Assembly (NCBI GenBank): GCA_036674765.1
Contig: JARVKI010000093.1
Location: 62,001-126,000, forward strand
DNA length: 64,000 nucleotides
Direction: 5' to 3'
Source: Seiridium cupressi
Lineage: Eukaryota > Ascomycota > Sordariomycetes > Amphisphaeriales > Sporocadaceae
In this document: positions 24,530 to 37,403 of the stretch, one piece after another
Numbering within the stretch: the stretch's first letter is position 1
Layout of the letters: each line of letters begins with the position of its first letter
Notes under the pieces: model-generated
The model's database searches: none
What the model was told of the DNA's origin: nothing
Seen by the model: only the letters and a program-made list of their open reading frames with translations
Position numbers and translations under genes: made by a program

Positions 24530-25951
24530 ATGTCCGCAACCACTCTCCATCCAGTGTACACTGGTGTGGCACGGTCGCGACTTGAGCGCCTCAAAGTCGG
24601 CAGAAAATACGGGAAGTATGACTTCGAGCGATTCGGTCACCTTACAGGCTCAAGACATTATCTAGAAAATGGGTCCATCGGAGATATGAAAGTGACGTGT
24701 AGCTTTCTTTTCACCAAATCTCGATGGGGTGTCTTGACCCCGGCACAGAATCCGGGCGGGGTGGTATATTTGGATCTGGGTTTCATTGATCCGCCGGGCT
24801 GTCGTCTCAAGGGAGCAACAGTGCTGCTTAACCTGGATGAGGAAGACGAAGATCTCCAGAGGCACTACGCTGCTGACAAGCCGCCGCCCAAGCCCCGCGT
24901 CCCGGTCCAAATCATCGAGTATGGCCCACAGCAATTGCATGGTCAGATCAGTGAAGCCCTGAAGATGACGACCAATTCCTTCGTCCCGAACATCAACGTC
25001 GGTGCTTTTGGAGGATTCGGGGGCGTTGGGAGGGAATCGCAAAAACAGGAGTTGAAGAAAAGCCAATGGAAATTTTCAAGTCAAGCATTACCTAACCACT
25101 TGGGTAAACCTACAACTCTCAGATGGGATCTCAACGAGAACAAGATTGATCGCCAATCGGACCACTCCAACACTTTCCATACGGCGTTCGCTTTCGAGCA
25201 TGATGGCCAGCCGTTCTTCATGCAAGTTGAAGTGAACGGCCATTTGGAAAGCACAACTTCGCACCTAAGGCACAAGGTCAGACAGAAGTTCAAGAGATTC
25301 AAGTTTCCGGCCGAGCCTAGAAATGCCATCACGATGGTCAACTTCGGCGGAAGGAACAATGCTTATAAAACCCCGCTGGACGAGGAAGTGGAGAGAATAC
25401 CTTTGGATATGGTTCTACAGAACATGAAGTCAGTCCCCCGAGTACCGGCAACTCAAACTGGGGCCAGACCACTTTACCAGGCTATCGCAGAGGAGACGGT
25501 TGTTGATGAAGAGGAGACGTCGGAGGGTCTAGAGTACCAAAATGAGCAGCCCTATTGCACGAATTTGTTGACAGGTGCGGAGACGGCAGAGCTACGGAGC
25601 GAAGCGATGTCAGTTATATCCCTGGGGCAGTCCACGGTTGGACCCGCTCCACAAACCTTGAACACGGCACCGCCACTGGAATCGAACTATAATAGGTATT
25701 CTAGTATGGGAAACAACAATCACGAAGGTCAGCTCTCAGCAACGAACCATTTCGACCCAGTCTCGCCGGTAGTCCAAGAACAAGACACAGAAACCCAACA
25801 GAATGTCGCTTCCAGGTCGAAAGCAAGATACAAAGAAGTCGAAAAGTTCCTTCAGGAAGTTGATCTCCCTCTTGTAATCCAGTTCATCATCCTATGGATT
25901 TTATCCTTCAAGATAAAGTCGCCACCATTGAAAAGTCAAAATTCACATTAA
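24530..25951 (+). CDS. Hypothetical protein, single exon, C-terminal hydrophobic helix
   Basis: An uninterrupted 473-aa ATG frame. The N-terminal 300 residues are compact: RLKVGRKYGKYDFERFGHL, a beta-rich segment with GGVVYLDLGFIDPP and the glycine block VGAFGGFGGVGR, and then alternating strands (FHTAFAFEHDGQPFFMQVEV). Residues about 310-430 are acidic and polar. The end has one hydrophobic helix (LPLVIQFIILWILSF) followed by a short basic tail, consistent with a tail anchor. I do not recognise the family. The length, ATG start and non-random composition make it a real gene. Head-to-head pairing with the large coiled-coil gene may mean shared regulation, but nothing shows a joint function. 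Confidence 0.8.
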   Translation: MSATTLHPVYTGVARSRLERLKVGRKYGKYDFERFGHLTGSRHYLENGSIGDMKVTCSFLFTKSRWGVLTPAQNPGGVVYLDLGFIDPPGCRLKGATVLLNLDEEDEDLQRHYAADKPPPKPRVPVQIIEYGPQQLHGQISEALKMTTNSFVPNINVGAFGGFGGVGRESQKQELKKSQWKFSSQALPNHLGKPTTLRWDLNENKIDRQSDHSNTFHTAFAFEHDGQPFFMQVEVNGHLESTTSHLRHKVRQKFKRFKFPAEPRNAITMVNFGGRNNAYKTPLDEEVERIPLDMVLQNMKSVPRVPATQTGARPLYQAIAEETVVDEEETSEGLEYQNEQPYCTNLLTGAETAELRSEAMSVISLGQSTVGPAPQTLNTAPPLESNYNRYSSMGNNNHEGQLSATNHFDPVSPVVQEQDTETQQNVASRSKARYKEVEKFLQEVDLPLVIQFIILWILSFKIKSPPLKSQNSH

Positions 25952-26870
25952 ATAAGCTTTAATAAAAATGAGTAATCATTAATTTGGTGGGGGAGCTTCG
26001 CCCAGTACGATGAGCAGGAAGAGAATCCGAAGCCCTCCTCTGGTTTGTCTGTGATACCCCCGGCGTTGACTGGGCAATCTCTGCCACAATTCCCCATGGT
26101 CGCGGCGAAGGAAACTTCTCTACCAATGGCGCAGTCCAATTTGCCTCAGTGTATGGGCACCAACTACGCCAACATCGTACAGACTTGACTTGCCTGTCTA
26201 GATGCGGAAGGCAAACCATCTTGGGGCCCAAGAAAAACTTGCGGATCAAGACGGAACCAAGATAGGTGCTCGTTTTGAGAAACGACCCTACACGAACTAA
26301 ACCGGTTAGATATTTAACCATATTGATAATTCAACACGAAGGACTTTAAGTTGAGTGTTCTGTGAAGGACTTTAGCCCTACTGCCAGGATGGAGGAAACA
26401 AGGCAGGCGAAATTGGCAGTACAAAGACTGGCCCCGACGTACCCAAAGAGGCCTCGCGCACAAAATAAAAATCTCCCTATCAAGAGCGAACAGCCACTGG
26501 TTTTGGTCCCTCTATAGCTGATGGCATCAGCATGCGTATCTCTAGTACAACCGTGCCGCCTCTGCCCAAAACAACACCTTGTACCGAACGGCTCGTCCGG
26601 CTTTGGAAGTCAGCCTCTAGCACTACGCAGCTATCATTAACAGTAATTGACTTCCAAACTGCTTGCCGGACATATTGACTGGTCTTTGGAGGCTGGCGCA
26701 GGTCCAGCTGCTCTTGACCGAACCCATCGTCATGTCTGAAACCGTGGCGAGTCGATCAAACTCTAGTAAATACTAGCGAACCACACCGTTTATCGATCTC
26801 AATGGTAAACCAACACAAAAGCTTTAACGATATATGTGTTCCATTCAGTGCCAACCCTAGCGTCGCTGAG

Positions 26871-27252
26871 CGTCACGGAAAACCCCCACTGTACCTCGCC
26901 TGTGAGAAGAACGATTTCTTGGACATTTAGTTAAGCTCCGTTGCAAGGAAAGGCGAGTCATAATCAGCCCGGCCCTAATGGTGTCACAGCTCTCGCCATT
27001 GCTGTGCATATTGCACCGATTTTCCCAGGCGAGGTCAGAATCGTGAAGGTCCTGTTTGAGCGAGGGGGAGACTTGATCGTCACGGACATGGTGGGACATA
27101 CTGTGTGGGCATATGCTGCTTTGAAATCCGATGTGAGGCGAGTCCTACAGGAGAAATTCCGTCCCAAACGTAGATTGCCTCTACGATTCCTTCCTAGGGT
27201 CGTGGATGCTACGTCAAAAGCGGCTAATCTCCCTTTCGACACATGGGAATGA
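26871..27252 (+). pseudogene. Ankyrin-repeat gene relic
   Basis: Two pieces of ankyrin repeat are visible in different frames. The first (26871-26930) reads GKPPLYLACEKNDFLDI and ends at TAG. The second (about 26977-27252) reads GVTALAIAV...IVKVLFERGGDLIVTDMVGHTVWAYA. The family consensus G-x-TPL-x-x-A...VK-x-LL-x-x-GA is clear in both. The stop and the frame change show that the gene is dead. No N-terminal domain could be found upstream, so the original architecture is unknown. Confidence 0.6.
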
Positions 27253-27681
27253 ATACCAGCCATGGCGACACGCGCGAGCGTATATGGCTAATCTAGCCCG
27301 GTGATGAATACACTATTGACCGCCAAACAACTATATCATTACTCAACTGGAGCTGTTTTACTAGGTTTATCACACGAAGTAGGAAGACTTCTGCGGAAAT
27401 AGAGACACTCGATCTCCATTCTTCCATAGCGTCAGCAGAAAACTATACCACCACGGTGTTATCTATTTCTGAGTTGCAACGACTAGGACAGCTATTCCAT
27501 TCTGTGAGTGAAAACTTCCTTGCGATCAGCATCAATAGACACACGTTTCGAAGGGGTCGGTCTTACGTCACCACTTTCTCCAAAACATCCCAGACAGATT
27601 CACCACAGGTTTGTGGACATGCCTTGCATTCTCAAACAGAAGAGCCTCCACGGAAAGCCCTGATGTGTTTGTTCGCAGCGA

Positions 27682-28195
27682 ATGCACCTGTTTCAGTACG
27701 CAGAATGTGTATCGAAATCTTTCAAGAGAATCGGCGATCTCAAACTGCACTGCAAAAGACAACACCAAAAGCCTCCGCAATGTAGTCGTTGCGGAACGCT
27801 GTTTACTAAGAAAAGAAGAGCGGCGAACTGGACTTTGCTGGAAACAAAGAGATTCAAGTCAGACACTGAGGCAGAACTTTGCGAAGTTGCTGAACACATT
27901 GTTGAACCTGACGGTCTAACACAAGAGCAAATATATCTTATGAAAAACAAAGATAAAGGGGATGCTGAAGAATGGACTCGGCTCTGCCTAAAGCTTTTTC
28001 TCAGACCGCGACGAGATTCCATCGCCGTATGTCGGCGCAGTTTCCCAAGGACCGGAAGGCAACCTACTGCAGCTTGCCTTGTATGAGTCAGAGCCATTAG
28101 CACGTAAGGCATTAATCGGAAAAGGCTATTTGTCGCAGGATGTGGATGTGATGCTGGGATTAATGCAAATTACGCACTGTAAATTTTTTTTTTGA
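27682..28195 (+). pseudogene. C2H2 zinc-finger gene relic
   Basis: The first frame contains a fungal C2H2-type motif (DLKLHCKRQHQKPPQCSRCGTLF) and the segment GLTQEQIYLMKNKD...EEWTRLCLKLF typical of a family of fungal C2H2 proteins of unknown role. After LKLF the frame becomes nonsense, while the next frame reads SDRDEIPSPYVGAVSQGPEG, then LLQLALYESEPLARKAL and SQDVDVMLGLM, which is sensible protein. The switch lies at a T5 run (27995-27999), where one T too many explains the shift. The first half of the gene is not identifiable. It lies next to the ankyrin relic, so the two may be parts of one decaying locus. Confidence 0.55.
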
Positions 28196-31100
28196 TACGG
28201 CGAGGCAAAACCATGGCCAGCAAGGGATTTCAGAGATATCCAGCAGAGCCACAGTCCCGGACCGCCTATGGATTCCATCATGATGGATGTTGAGCGCCCA
28301 GGATGAGTGAGCATTGGGGCTTATCAGACCTCGTCTTTGCAATCGTCACGATTCGATAAATGGACAAGATAATACTAGAGTCGGGATATACTAGGTATGA
28401 CGAATTCTCTACGTATCCGCTACGAAGACCTAATTCTTGTCATAATCTTTAGTTGAAGAGTAGTCCCGCCCGCTTCGCCGAGAGAGCTTTTCAAGCTCGA
28501 GTTGTGTACCAATACCATCTCTGCTACACTCTTCGCTTCGGTTTACTGCCCTTTGACAACGATCCGCGGACCAGATGGCTACCTACCGCAGATGTGATAA
28601 TTCCAGATCTTTATGTTCATCTGGGAGAGGCGGGGCAGGTCGGAAACGAAAACTTCTCGTTTTCCTTGCGCGAGTCTCCGAATTTTATAATTATGTTGCA
28701 ATTGTGCAGAGATCTGGCCCTTTTCATTTGAACGTCCCATGTGGTTTGAACAGCTGGTATGTTATGAGGTTGAATTTGAGGGAATGTCAATCATGCTTCG
28801 TGGACAGCGCCAAATGATCAAAGCACATGGGTACAATCTGCCCGAAGAGCCTGGGCCAAGGAAACGTCTTTCATCCCGTTCACCGAAATCATATACTATT
28901 TCCGGAGGCTCATCCGGCTTGAAAAAATAGACTGGGACCCCGTTGTAGAACGACAACGAGGTAGATTCGAGTGATACATGGCGGGGATCAAGATATCACG
29001 TAGGGGAGGGGGGAAAGAGTGAAAAAGGAGCCAGTTTTAAACTGACGGCTTGCCGAGTGTCTTCAAATAAATCCGCGCTGTGTTTAAAACTAAGCCATAT
29101 GACCAAATCCCCCGGAGCTACATTAAACGCAATCATTTGTAAACCGATCTGCTGAAGTAACAGCGGCACCAGTTACTAGCAGAACTTCCTTTGATAGGTT
29201 CCGATAGCACTGAGTCGATACTCTTCCGCGGCTTTCTGACGATGAAGAGGCAAATTTACTTCCATTCCCACCGGCATCGACTACTCAAACATCTGGCTTC
29301 GAGATGCACCTTCACCAAGTCTTCCAGTTAAACGAACAATATACGCTAGTTGTACTCGGCTGGGCACCAATAGTTGCCATCGGCAAGATCTTTCCCTCGA
29401 CCTATGCGAGCATCCGAGCTGGTTGTCACCCTTCCCGCCTCGTAAACTTGTCCAACCCTTCCTCCGCCTTCCCCATGACCAAAGAAGAACCTGCGACAGT
29501 GCCCTACCGAATATGCCAATTTGCAGTCGGTGATCAGTTCAGGAGTCGGTTTCTCGGTGAGCCTGCACCCATCGCCACCTCGGCGCTGATTGCTCGGTAT
29601 GCGATAGGGGGACAATGCAGGTCTGCGGCTCAGACGCGGATAAGCCAGAGGAGCCGTGGCATGGAAGCGGAGTGGCGGTTCCCCCCTCGCACCTGCCGCA
29701 AAAAGTGGCATCATTCAACTCCTTCGCTTTTACTTCAAAAGTCGGAGCCTGGAGGGCGAAAGCTGGCGATGTGTCGATGCGGCGGGACGGGTCAGCAGCC
29801 ACGCACAAACCGATGGCACGTGTCGGCGGAACGTCTAGGCTGTCTACATGCATGCATCGCATCGCATAGCACGGATTGATATCGTCACCCTGCGAACAGT
29901 TACATCAACCTCATCGGAAGATGGAATCCCATTGTGGCGTTGGAGCTGTGATCGCCGGAAAATCTGCCTCAACGGGGTCTGGGACGGTCTATTTGAGGCG
30001 TCGTGCACTGTCCGATGCTCGTAGATGCTATGTTCGGCCGCCTCCAAGCAGATTTAGGGCGCAAGCAACCCAGAACCCCGTCCATTGTACTTCTTTCCGG
30101 GGTAGAAACTGGCAATGGCTTACTACTTCGGTCGGGTCAGGTCGTGATATTGAATTGGGGGCCGGGAGTCGCGCGGGGGCCAAGCGCGGATGAGCGGAAT
30201 GTTGGGATGGCCTGTTGCATGCCTGTAAGGAAGATCCCCGCTTCGTGAAGCCCCGTGAAGCCCCCAAATAAGGTTCAATTAGTGTGTTGAGGTGCTGGTC
30301 GTGGTGTTGATTGATGGCAATCATGAGGAGCGAGATTGGATGAGTGGGCTCAGCTGTGAAGGAAGCTCTGTCCTTGAGTTGCCTAATATGGTGAACTATG
30401 GGACTACGGCGTCTTGAGCGTGCGACGCGGATGAGAGATCGATGCCGTAGAATCTAGTGCGCACTCGATGCTTGATGGATTTCCGTAGCCAAGCACACGA
30501 ATTTTTGGCACCGGTCCACAACCCTTCTCCAGGATCATAGCGGAACCTTTGCAGGCATCTGAGTGACCACTGGGCGTCCTCGGCGTTCGGCATCCCCAAC
30601 TCCTCGGGGTAAAGTGTTCCTTCAGAGTACCACGGTCCCGAGCATCTCGACAGTCGGGTTAGGTAATGGCGACGGATAGGCTGTGCGCAGGATCTGTGGC
30701 GGCCGGGGCGCGATTTGGTGCCGTTGGGTTGTGTCCTCCACGTGGAAGTATGTTGTTATGAGATTGCGGGCTCGTGGATCTGATTGGCTGTTTGAGAGAT
30801 CTTAAATATGTCTTGGGTACACACGACACCCAATAAGATAAGGTAGAACAAATACTCATTTGCTATCTACATCAGGCACTTCAACCTTGCCAATCACAGT
30901 CCGCAGTCTGCCTTGCGTATCTAATGAGCTCAACATCGTACTGGCATCGCTGAAGGACACCTTAATTCATTCGTAAGGTCGCATTGCGGCAAGGGGACCC
31001 AAATCTCAGCTGTGCATCGGAGCGATGAGCCGTGGCAGGGAAAGATAGCGCATAGTGCTAATAGATTCACGAGCTGCCATTCAAGGATATGGGAAACAGG

Positions 31101-33948
31101 GCCATCTTCCTTATGTCTCAGCAAAATTCCTGAAATGCTACCTTGTCATCCTCCAAAATCTATTAGGTACTCCAACACCGAATCAGAGGGTTGGGTAATC
31201 CACCGAGGCCTACATAGACGTTCCAAAACTGAAATTTAGAATAACTATGGTGATCATTGGCTGTGCAATATCAGCTCATATACTCCGCACGATCATGTAG
31301 GATTCTGAAAATGCCACACACTCGCAGTATTTACACTGTCACAGGCATTAACTAGAAGCTTGGCGAGTCGAGTGGCCAGTGATGCACCAATCTGACAATG
31401 TGAGCCGGAGATCAGGGGCTTACTACTGACGGCAATTGACAGCAGGGGGTCAAGTGAGCATGTACAGCAAAATTTCGTACATGTTTGCCATGCGTGGTCG
31501 AACGCCAAGTATCGTGAGGCGCAGTCAGGAATGCGAGCCTTCCTATCCGGCATACCGAATAAGAGTAACCGATGGATGCCTGTATAGTCGCGCTCCAGCT
31601 TCGTACTTCCAGTGAATCGACTGGTGCCCACGACTTGTGCCTCTTCATTGCATCTGCGCACTATGTGATATGTCCCGATCTTGTTCATATATTTCATCAA
31701 ACGATCATCGGCAGTGGGTGTCGATATAGCAGAGGACACTCACCGAAATATGCATTGTACTTTGGCTGTCATCACTAGGTCCTGCCTACTGCAGTGCAAC
31801 TGAAACATGTGTAGGGCAGTCGATGTCGTGCTGACCCGTCCATGAGTGGCCCCGGTTATGCTCAGGGAATCATTCTTCGAACCCAGAGTCCATTGACTGA
31901 ATTTGCGGTTCGACAAAAAGTTACGAGCGTACCTGCGTCGTATAAAGAACGGAGTTTGGAAGCTGGAGACTGGGCGTAAGATGACGTGAAACCGCGTGGG
32001 GACTTCAGCTCCGAGGCAAGTATCCCGAAAGAGCTGAGACGGGCCGGATGGAGCAATGTGTCGAATTGAAACAGACGTTTGAGACAATCCTCTTTGAGTG
32101 CTTATGATGATGACCGGGGCCTCTCTCGAGCCGCTACCCTTGGTGGACAATTGTCTCCATCACCCGTCTTCAATAGGCATACAACCTACACACAGGAGAC
32201 AGTTGTTTTTCCATCCTTCTCAGTCTGTCCCGAGCAGGTCCGTGAACATGGATAGATTCGGGATCCCAGTCCAGCTGATAGATCCTTGGAACAGTCAGAC
32301 ACCCGCATGCAGCGCTTCTCTGGGCCGTTAGGCGCTCGTCTAGGGTAGGGCCGATACCGCGGCTATTCTTGAACAGTAGTCGAACCCTTAGTATGGCAAG
32401 AAGGGACTGTAACATTGGCCGTAGTGAAGCGTCCACCACCCGAGAGGATGACTGACAGCTTGTCCTTTCGCGCTCGAGGCTGGTATGCTGGTGTGGCTGA
32501 GTACAGCCCCGATGCGAAGCTAAAAGGCATGTAAGACTAAACTCTGCTGGGGTATATTCTTCAAGCACTAAGGATTTCGCGTCGTCGATTGGCATGGCGG
32601 CATGAATTCGGATGGAAAATATGTGGATACCGCCAGACGGCTACGTCTTCTCAACGTCGTTCCCTCTGGCTTTTGGGGAGCACCTAGTATTGTAGGAATG
32701 ACTGACTGTCGAAGGAGGCTGTTCAATGCTGGTGCCGCCTCAAGGTGGCTAAACCTAACCCGGCACGCACAAGTGAGTAATGTCTGCAGAGGTCGCTTTG
32801 CTCATCGGATAAGCAATGATGTCAAGGCGATCGTCATCCGGCTCGAGATAAATGTCCACGGCATGTTGTTGCCTGAACATACCAAGTCAACATGTTCCGA
32901 GGCTGCCGTCGCAATAGTACATATTTGGAATGATTATACTGGGCTCCGACGGTGTCTCCGGGTGATCCGGTGGGGTGACGGGACATCCTACCGGGTTCGT
33001 GGTCAAAGCTCTCCGTCGAGGTCACCTTCAATATCGGCTTACATTTTGCAGCCTTGTGACCTGGGACAGTCACTGCTCCAGGTAGTGGCTGACGTTGCGA
33101 GCGTTCGTTTTCGAGCGACAAGCCCAGAAAGCAGTCATCAGACAGCCACTATCGAGGCGCAGCACCGTCGAGGGTTCGGACCACAGTGTCGGGAGAGCAG
33201 GGGCCAAAAATGCCGACAGGGCTGGGGACGCTGGTCATTGGATGGCTCCCGAGTGAGTGCACGCGAGACCCCAGGACTGGCGGCCAAGGCCGTTGGACTA
33301 GTGCTAGGAGAGGGTGACTGGCATGATCGACAGCCCTTGTTGTCGCCGTCAAACGGTGTCATGGAGCTTTCGACAGCGACTGTATCACCTCCGCTGTGGG
33401 GGCTACTCGAACCTGCCTGCGTTACCAGACCCCTGGGGCTTGAATCTTGTTAGGCAGAAGTTGGCGCCTAGTTCCCTCGGTGAAGCGATGAGCCTACCTA
33501 CATGCAGAGCCAGACCTTGAATCCCACCCAAGTTAGACCGGGCGTGAGCTTCGATTGCCTAAAGGGGAGTAAAGATGGCACCTCTTCATCTTTTGCAAGA
33601 GAAACCTGAAAGCTGTGCACCTGGATCCTCGAGCCACACGAGTTATTCTTCAAAGTAGTTCCAGAACCCCACTGCATCACAAGAAAATGGGGGGGGGTTT
33701 TCTTCATTAATTGGATATGTAACTAGGTAACTCAGATCGCCGACTAAACACCCCCGAAGCGCATGCAGTCCTGCATGTACGCAAACTTGGCCTTGAAAAA
33801 GACTCAGCGAGCAAAGGATAGCCCGGCCATCTTCCAAAGTCCTGACGTTGTGGTGACTAGGACTGTGGCTTCTCCGCAGCAAAGGCGTTCATACATTTCA
33901 GTCAGTGCGGGTTAAGTCCACAATATTTGCACAAGCTCCTGTATGTGC
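28196..33948. other. Long gene-poor interval
   Basis: No gene can be supported in almost 6 kb. The longest frames (29304-29879, 191 aa, and 32602-33453, 283 aa, both with ATG) have arginine/serine-rich, low-complexity composition, no motif, and overlapping frames on the other strand. GTGAGT at 31739-31734 on the minus strand could be a donor of a noncoding transcript. Confidence 0.4.
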
Positions 33949-34276
33949 GCCGGTGCCACTATCGCACTCTTCGTATTCGGCTTTCTCGTTTGGCTGTCAG
34001 GCAGTATCTGCAGCAATTGGGTACAATGTATACTCCTGGGAGGGATGGCTATCCTGGACATGGCCAGGCATATGCTAAAGGAAGCGGTTGTCTGCCCTGG
34101 AAGTTTTCGATTGCCGGTGCCACTATCGCAGTCTTCGTATTCGGCTTTCTCGTTTGGCTGTCAGGCAGTATCTGCAGCAATTGGGTACAATGTATACTCC
34201 TGGGAGGGATGGCTATCCTGGACATGGCAAGGCATATGCTAAAGGAAGCGGTTGTCTGCCCTGGAAGTTTTCGATT
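33949..34276. repeat. 164-bp tandem duplication, two copies
   Basis: The segment 33949-34112 is repeated immediately as 34113-34276 with only two differences seen (C/G near 34131 and C/A near 34227), and a third copy starts for about 10 bases at 34277. The unit is not a multiple of three, so the open frames change between copies. One frame in each copy is strongly hydrophobic (TIALFVFGFLVWLSG). Confidence 0.93.
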
Positions 34277-37200
34277 GCCGGTGTCGGTTATCTGCTAATT
34301 CCAGAATAGCTCTCAGGGATCTTCTCTCATGTCTTGGAAGTCGGACCCAGGGGCTTGGTTGGATCGGAGGACGAGGTCGATCTGGGTTTCGAGTTCTGAA
34401 ACAGTTGACACTCCCATAAGGCAGAAGAGATCTAGTGTGGCTGGGGGAGATCGGCCTGAAACATACAGATAGATACCCGCATCGAGCCAGCGCCTGCATG
34501 GGCCTTCGTGCGACCTCTATTGGGCCAGAACCGAGCCTAACTAGGCTCGTTATGATATGCATCGTAGATCTCACTCAAACGGACTCTGCAGCTCTTGGGC
34601 CTCGGTCGACGTTGCCAAGTCCTCCTATACTCTCCAGATGCGAGTTTTTACAGAAACAAATACGGAGACTGGAACTCTGACTGCGTTAACCACGCAAGCC
34701 GTGCAATTGCTGGAGTCAGCCATGGAGATTCGCGATGCATCTGGTTCTACAACTGTTGCGATGTGCTAAATTCTCCAGGGCCTTTCGGCCTCTATCAAGT
34801 TGCTGACCCCCACCAAGCACCAGCTCAAGTCTCTCCAAGTCCTCAATCAACAAGAGGTAGTAACTGCTTCAAGGAGACCTGCGCGCTGAACCCAACCTGC
34901 GCTTCGATGATAATAATGCCGAGATACTAAGATGATGAGAGATGAAGATGCAGTGAAGATGCAGTGATGATACTGCTCACCGTACGGCAACCAATAGTGC
35001 AACCATGAGACAATTGTCGTGCAAAACCCCTGTATGCACAGCCAATGACCCCTGCTAGAGAGAAATCGTCAGCACCAAAGCACTGCTGCGTCTTAGCTTA
35101 TTCTGGAAAGAGTTGGCACTAAATTCAGAAATAGTCGATGCTCGCTTCGATGTGGACTTATGGTCTAGTCAGAACCATCGTCAGTCAGCGTTACCAGCAT
35201 GACTGCCGCCAGAACGTCTGGGTACCTCAGGTCGCCAACCGGCATCCGAACCACCTGCCAATAGCATCATCATCCCTTGGAAGCATGGTACGACCCGCGG
35301 CTCATTTTTAAGCCTGGAGATGCGGGATGGCTATGGTCAACGCTGACCACCCACCGGTGACAAGACGAAGAAGAAAAAACTGCATCAGTATAGGAAATAG
35401 AATTGGACTACGCCGTTCGTGTTGTGGACAGCTCGATCCCTCAAGCTGTACCTGAAGCTACTTTGGATTAGGTCCACTCTACAGACGACTTCGCAAGTAG
35501 TTCTGGCCCAAATGTGGCCCGTCCTTGTCCAGTAACTAGCTCAGTACCTTACATACCTACGCTACTTGAGAGACACTTTGTTATTATAGTTGGTGTTGCG
35601 CATTGACCGTGCAAGCAGAAAATGATGCTCTATACTTTTATCTACCTACGAAGTCGATGCTGCTGGACGTCACCATGGAATTGACCTTGTAATCTCACAC
35701 TGTGACATGGGGAGGGGAAAACACTTACTTATCGAGCATGCCATGATATAAGGTTACAAATCGTCGTAGGCTTAGAAATTGCCGTGGAACTGAGCACATT
35801 TAGCTTCACAAAGTCTATTCTAGGCCGATTTGATGCAACCAGAAGTGATCAGCGGCGACGCAAGGTTACCCAGGTAGGGCTGTCACGAGTTTAGGTAACT
35901 TGCAGCTTGAAGCTGGATGTTGCTCGAGCGGCGTCAAGTTGGAGGTGAACTATCTGACTAAACGGCCGAGGCGTGCGGCACTAAACTAACTCACTGGGGC
36001 GAGCGGATGGTGTGCACCATGGTTGTCGATTGCGGTATGATAAAGAGTGAAGGCCTGGCAACGGCCCCAATGCAGTGTGTAGTTCATTTCGGGACGTTGG
36101 GTTTTTCGATGCTGCGACCGAGGATGCCGTCCGTGTTTCCCAAAACGTACCGCGGATCGTTCGCGCACAGCCGGAGACCTCAGGAAAGGTGTTGGCTGGC
36201 GGCAGCTGAGGGCGAGCGCAGATTGGCTGGAATGCGCCCGGGTACCTAGCAGAGCCTACAGCGCCGTTAGGGCCGCGGGCACCTCACCCGCGGGGTGGAG
36301 CCCAGTCCCAAGCCCTGCAGTGCTAACCTAACCTTGGAAGTGCTACACAGCAGCCAGCGCATCCCAGCGCATCCCTGGCGCTCTTGCCTGGCCCTTCCCT
36401 GGGCCTGGAGGTCGAGTGATCAACTCGGCATATGTACACTGCAAGGGCTGATGCACCGCATCAGCCCTTCTGCACGACTTTGCTCGGATTCGGCCCTCGT
36501 CCGTCCCAGGAACCCCAAAGGCCGGCGGTATGACTCTTTCGTCCTGTGCTCGATGGATGACTGACGCTCTGCGCATCAATCCGTCCGCCGAGGTCCACCT
36601 TGCCCATGTACCCTACCGACTACCTACTACCAACTATGACTTTGACTGCCATGCAGCCCCATCTGTGCTACATTGTACATCGTACTGCGAGCCATCAACA
36701 ACGGAGCGTCGGCCATCACCCACCAGACGCACCCCACTCCATCATCCTCCCTGAGTGACCCGAGAACGAACGTACCGTTCTCTATCCGCACACACTACGC
36801 GTTGCTCTATACCTCCTCAGACCCCCAAGGCCCCTCGCTGCGCCTTTACTCATCATGGCAAGGCACTTCCACCCTGCGCCATCTCGTTCCATGTACCCAT
36901 CACCTGCGAGAGCTGCATGAGACTTGCATGCAAGATGCAGCCTTAATCAACCTACTGTCCTTTTGGGACTGTAAGACTATTTCGTCACTGCTGCCTTCCC
37001 TGGCCCTCTGCCCATGACTGCCGGTCCCCAGGCTCCAGGCTATAAGGCTACGATGCCTTCTTCACCCCAGGGCTTGGAACGACACCTGACCCTCACTGTC
37101 ATTGACATTGTTCCTTATTCTTACTACAGTTTCCTTTCGTCACCCTTCCTAGATCTGCTTCTTGTCGCCTTAATATCTCTTCTGCCCACCAACTCGAGAC

Positions 37201-37403
37201 GGCCCAATTGACCTGTTTCTCCTTGCTCCAGTCTTTCAACGTCGACACACCAACCTGAAGGAAACCAGTGAAACGGATACGGCCCAGGAAGGCATTGAGC
37301 TATTGCAGGGGAACATTGTCCCTGTCCCTCGTTTCTTTGTTTCTCTCTTCCACCACCATAGAAGATATATTTGCAACCAGCCCGCCGGAACTCATTGTCC
37401 AAT
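34277..37403. other. Gene-poor interval before the small Cys protein
   Basis: No supported gene. A short stretch about 34625-34770 could encode a cysteine-containing peptide (SPDASFYRNKYGDWNSDC, then CIWFYNCCDVL) but has no start codon or clear splice sites. Bases about 36250-37400 become C/T rich with many ATG-free stretches, which suits a long 5' leader and promoter of the downstream gene. Confidence 0.4.

Noticed and set aside
29304..29879. 191-codon ATG frame
   Set aside because: No recognisable domain; competing frames of similar length on both strands across the same bases.
31740..32150. Minus-strand exon ending in a GTGAGT donor
   Set aside because: No ATG start, no recognisable protein, and no convincing acceptor exon downstream.
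32602..33453. 283-codon ATG frame on the plus strand
   Set aside because: Composition is Arg/Ser/Gly rich with no motif, overlapping open frames lie on the other strand, and no splice logic was seen. I judge it a chance frame.
33949..34276. CRISPR-like array
   Set aside because: It is a two-copy 164-bp tandem duplication with no spacers, in a eukaryotic genome.
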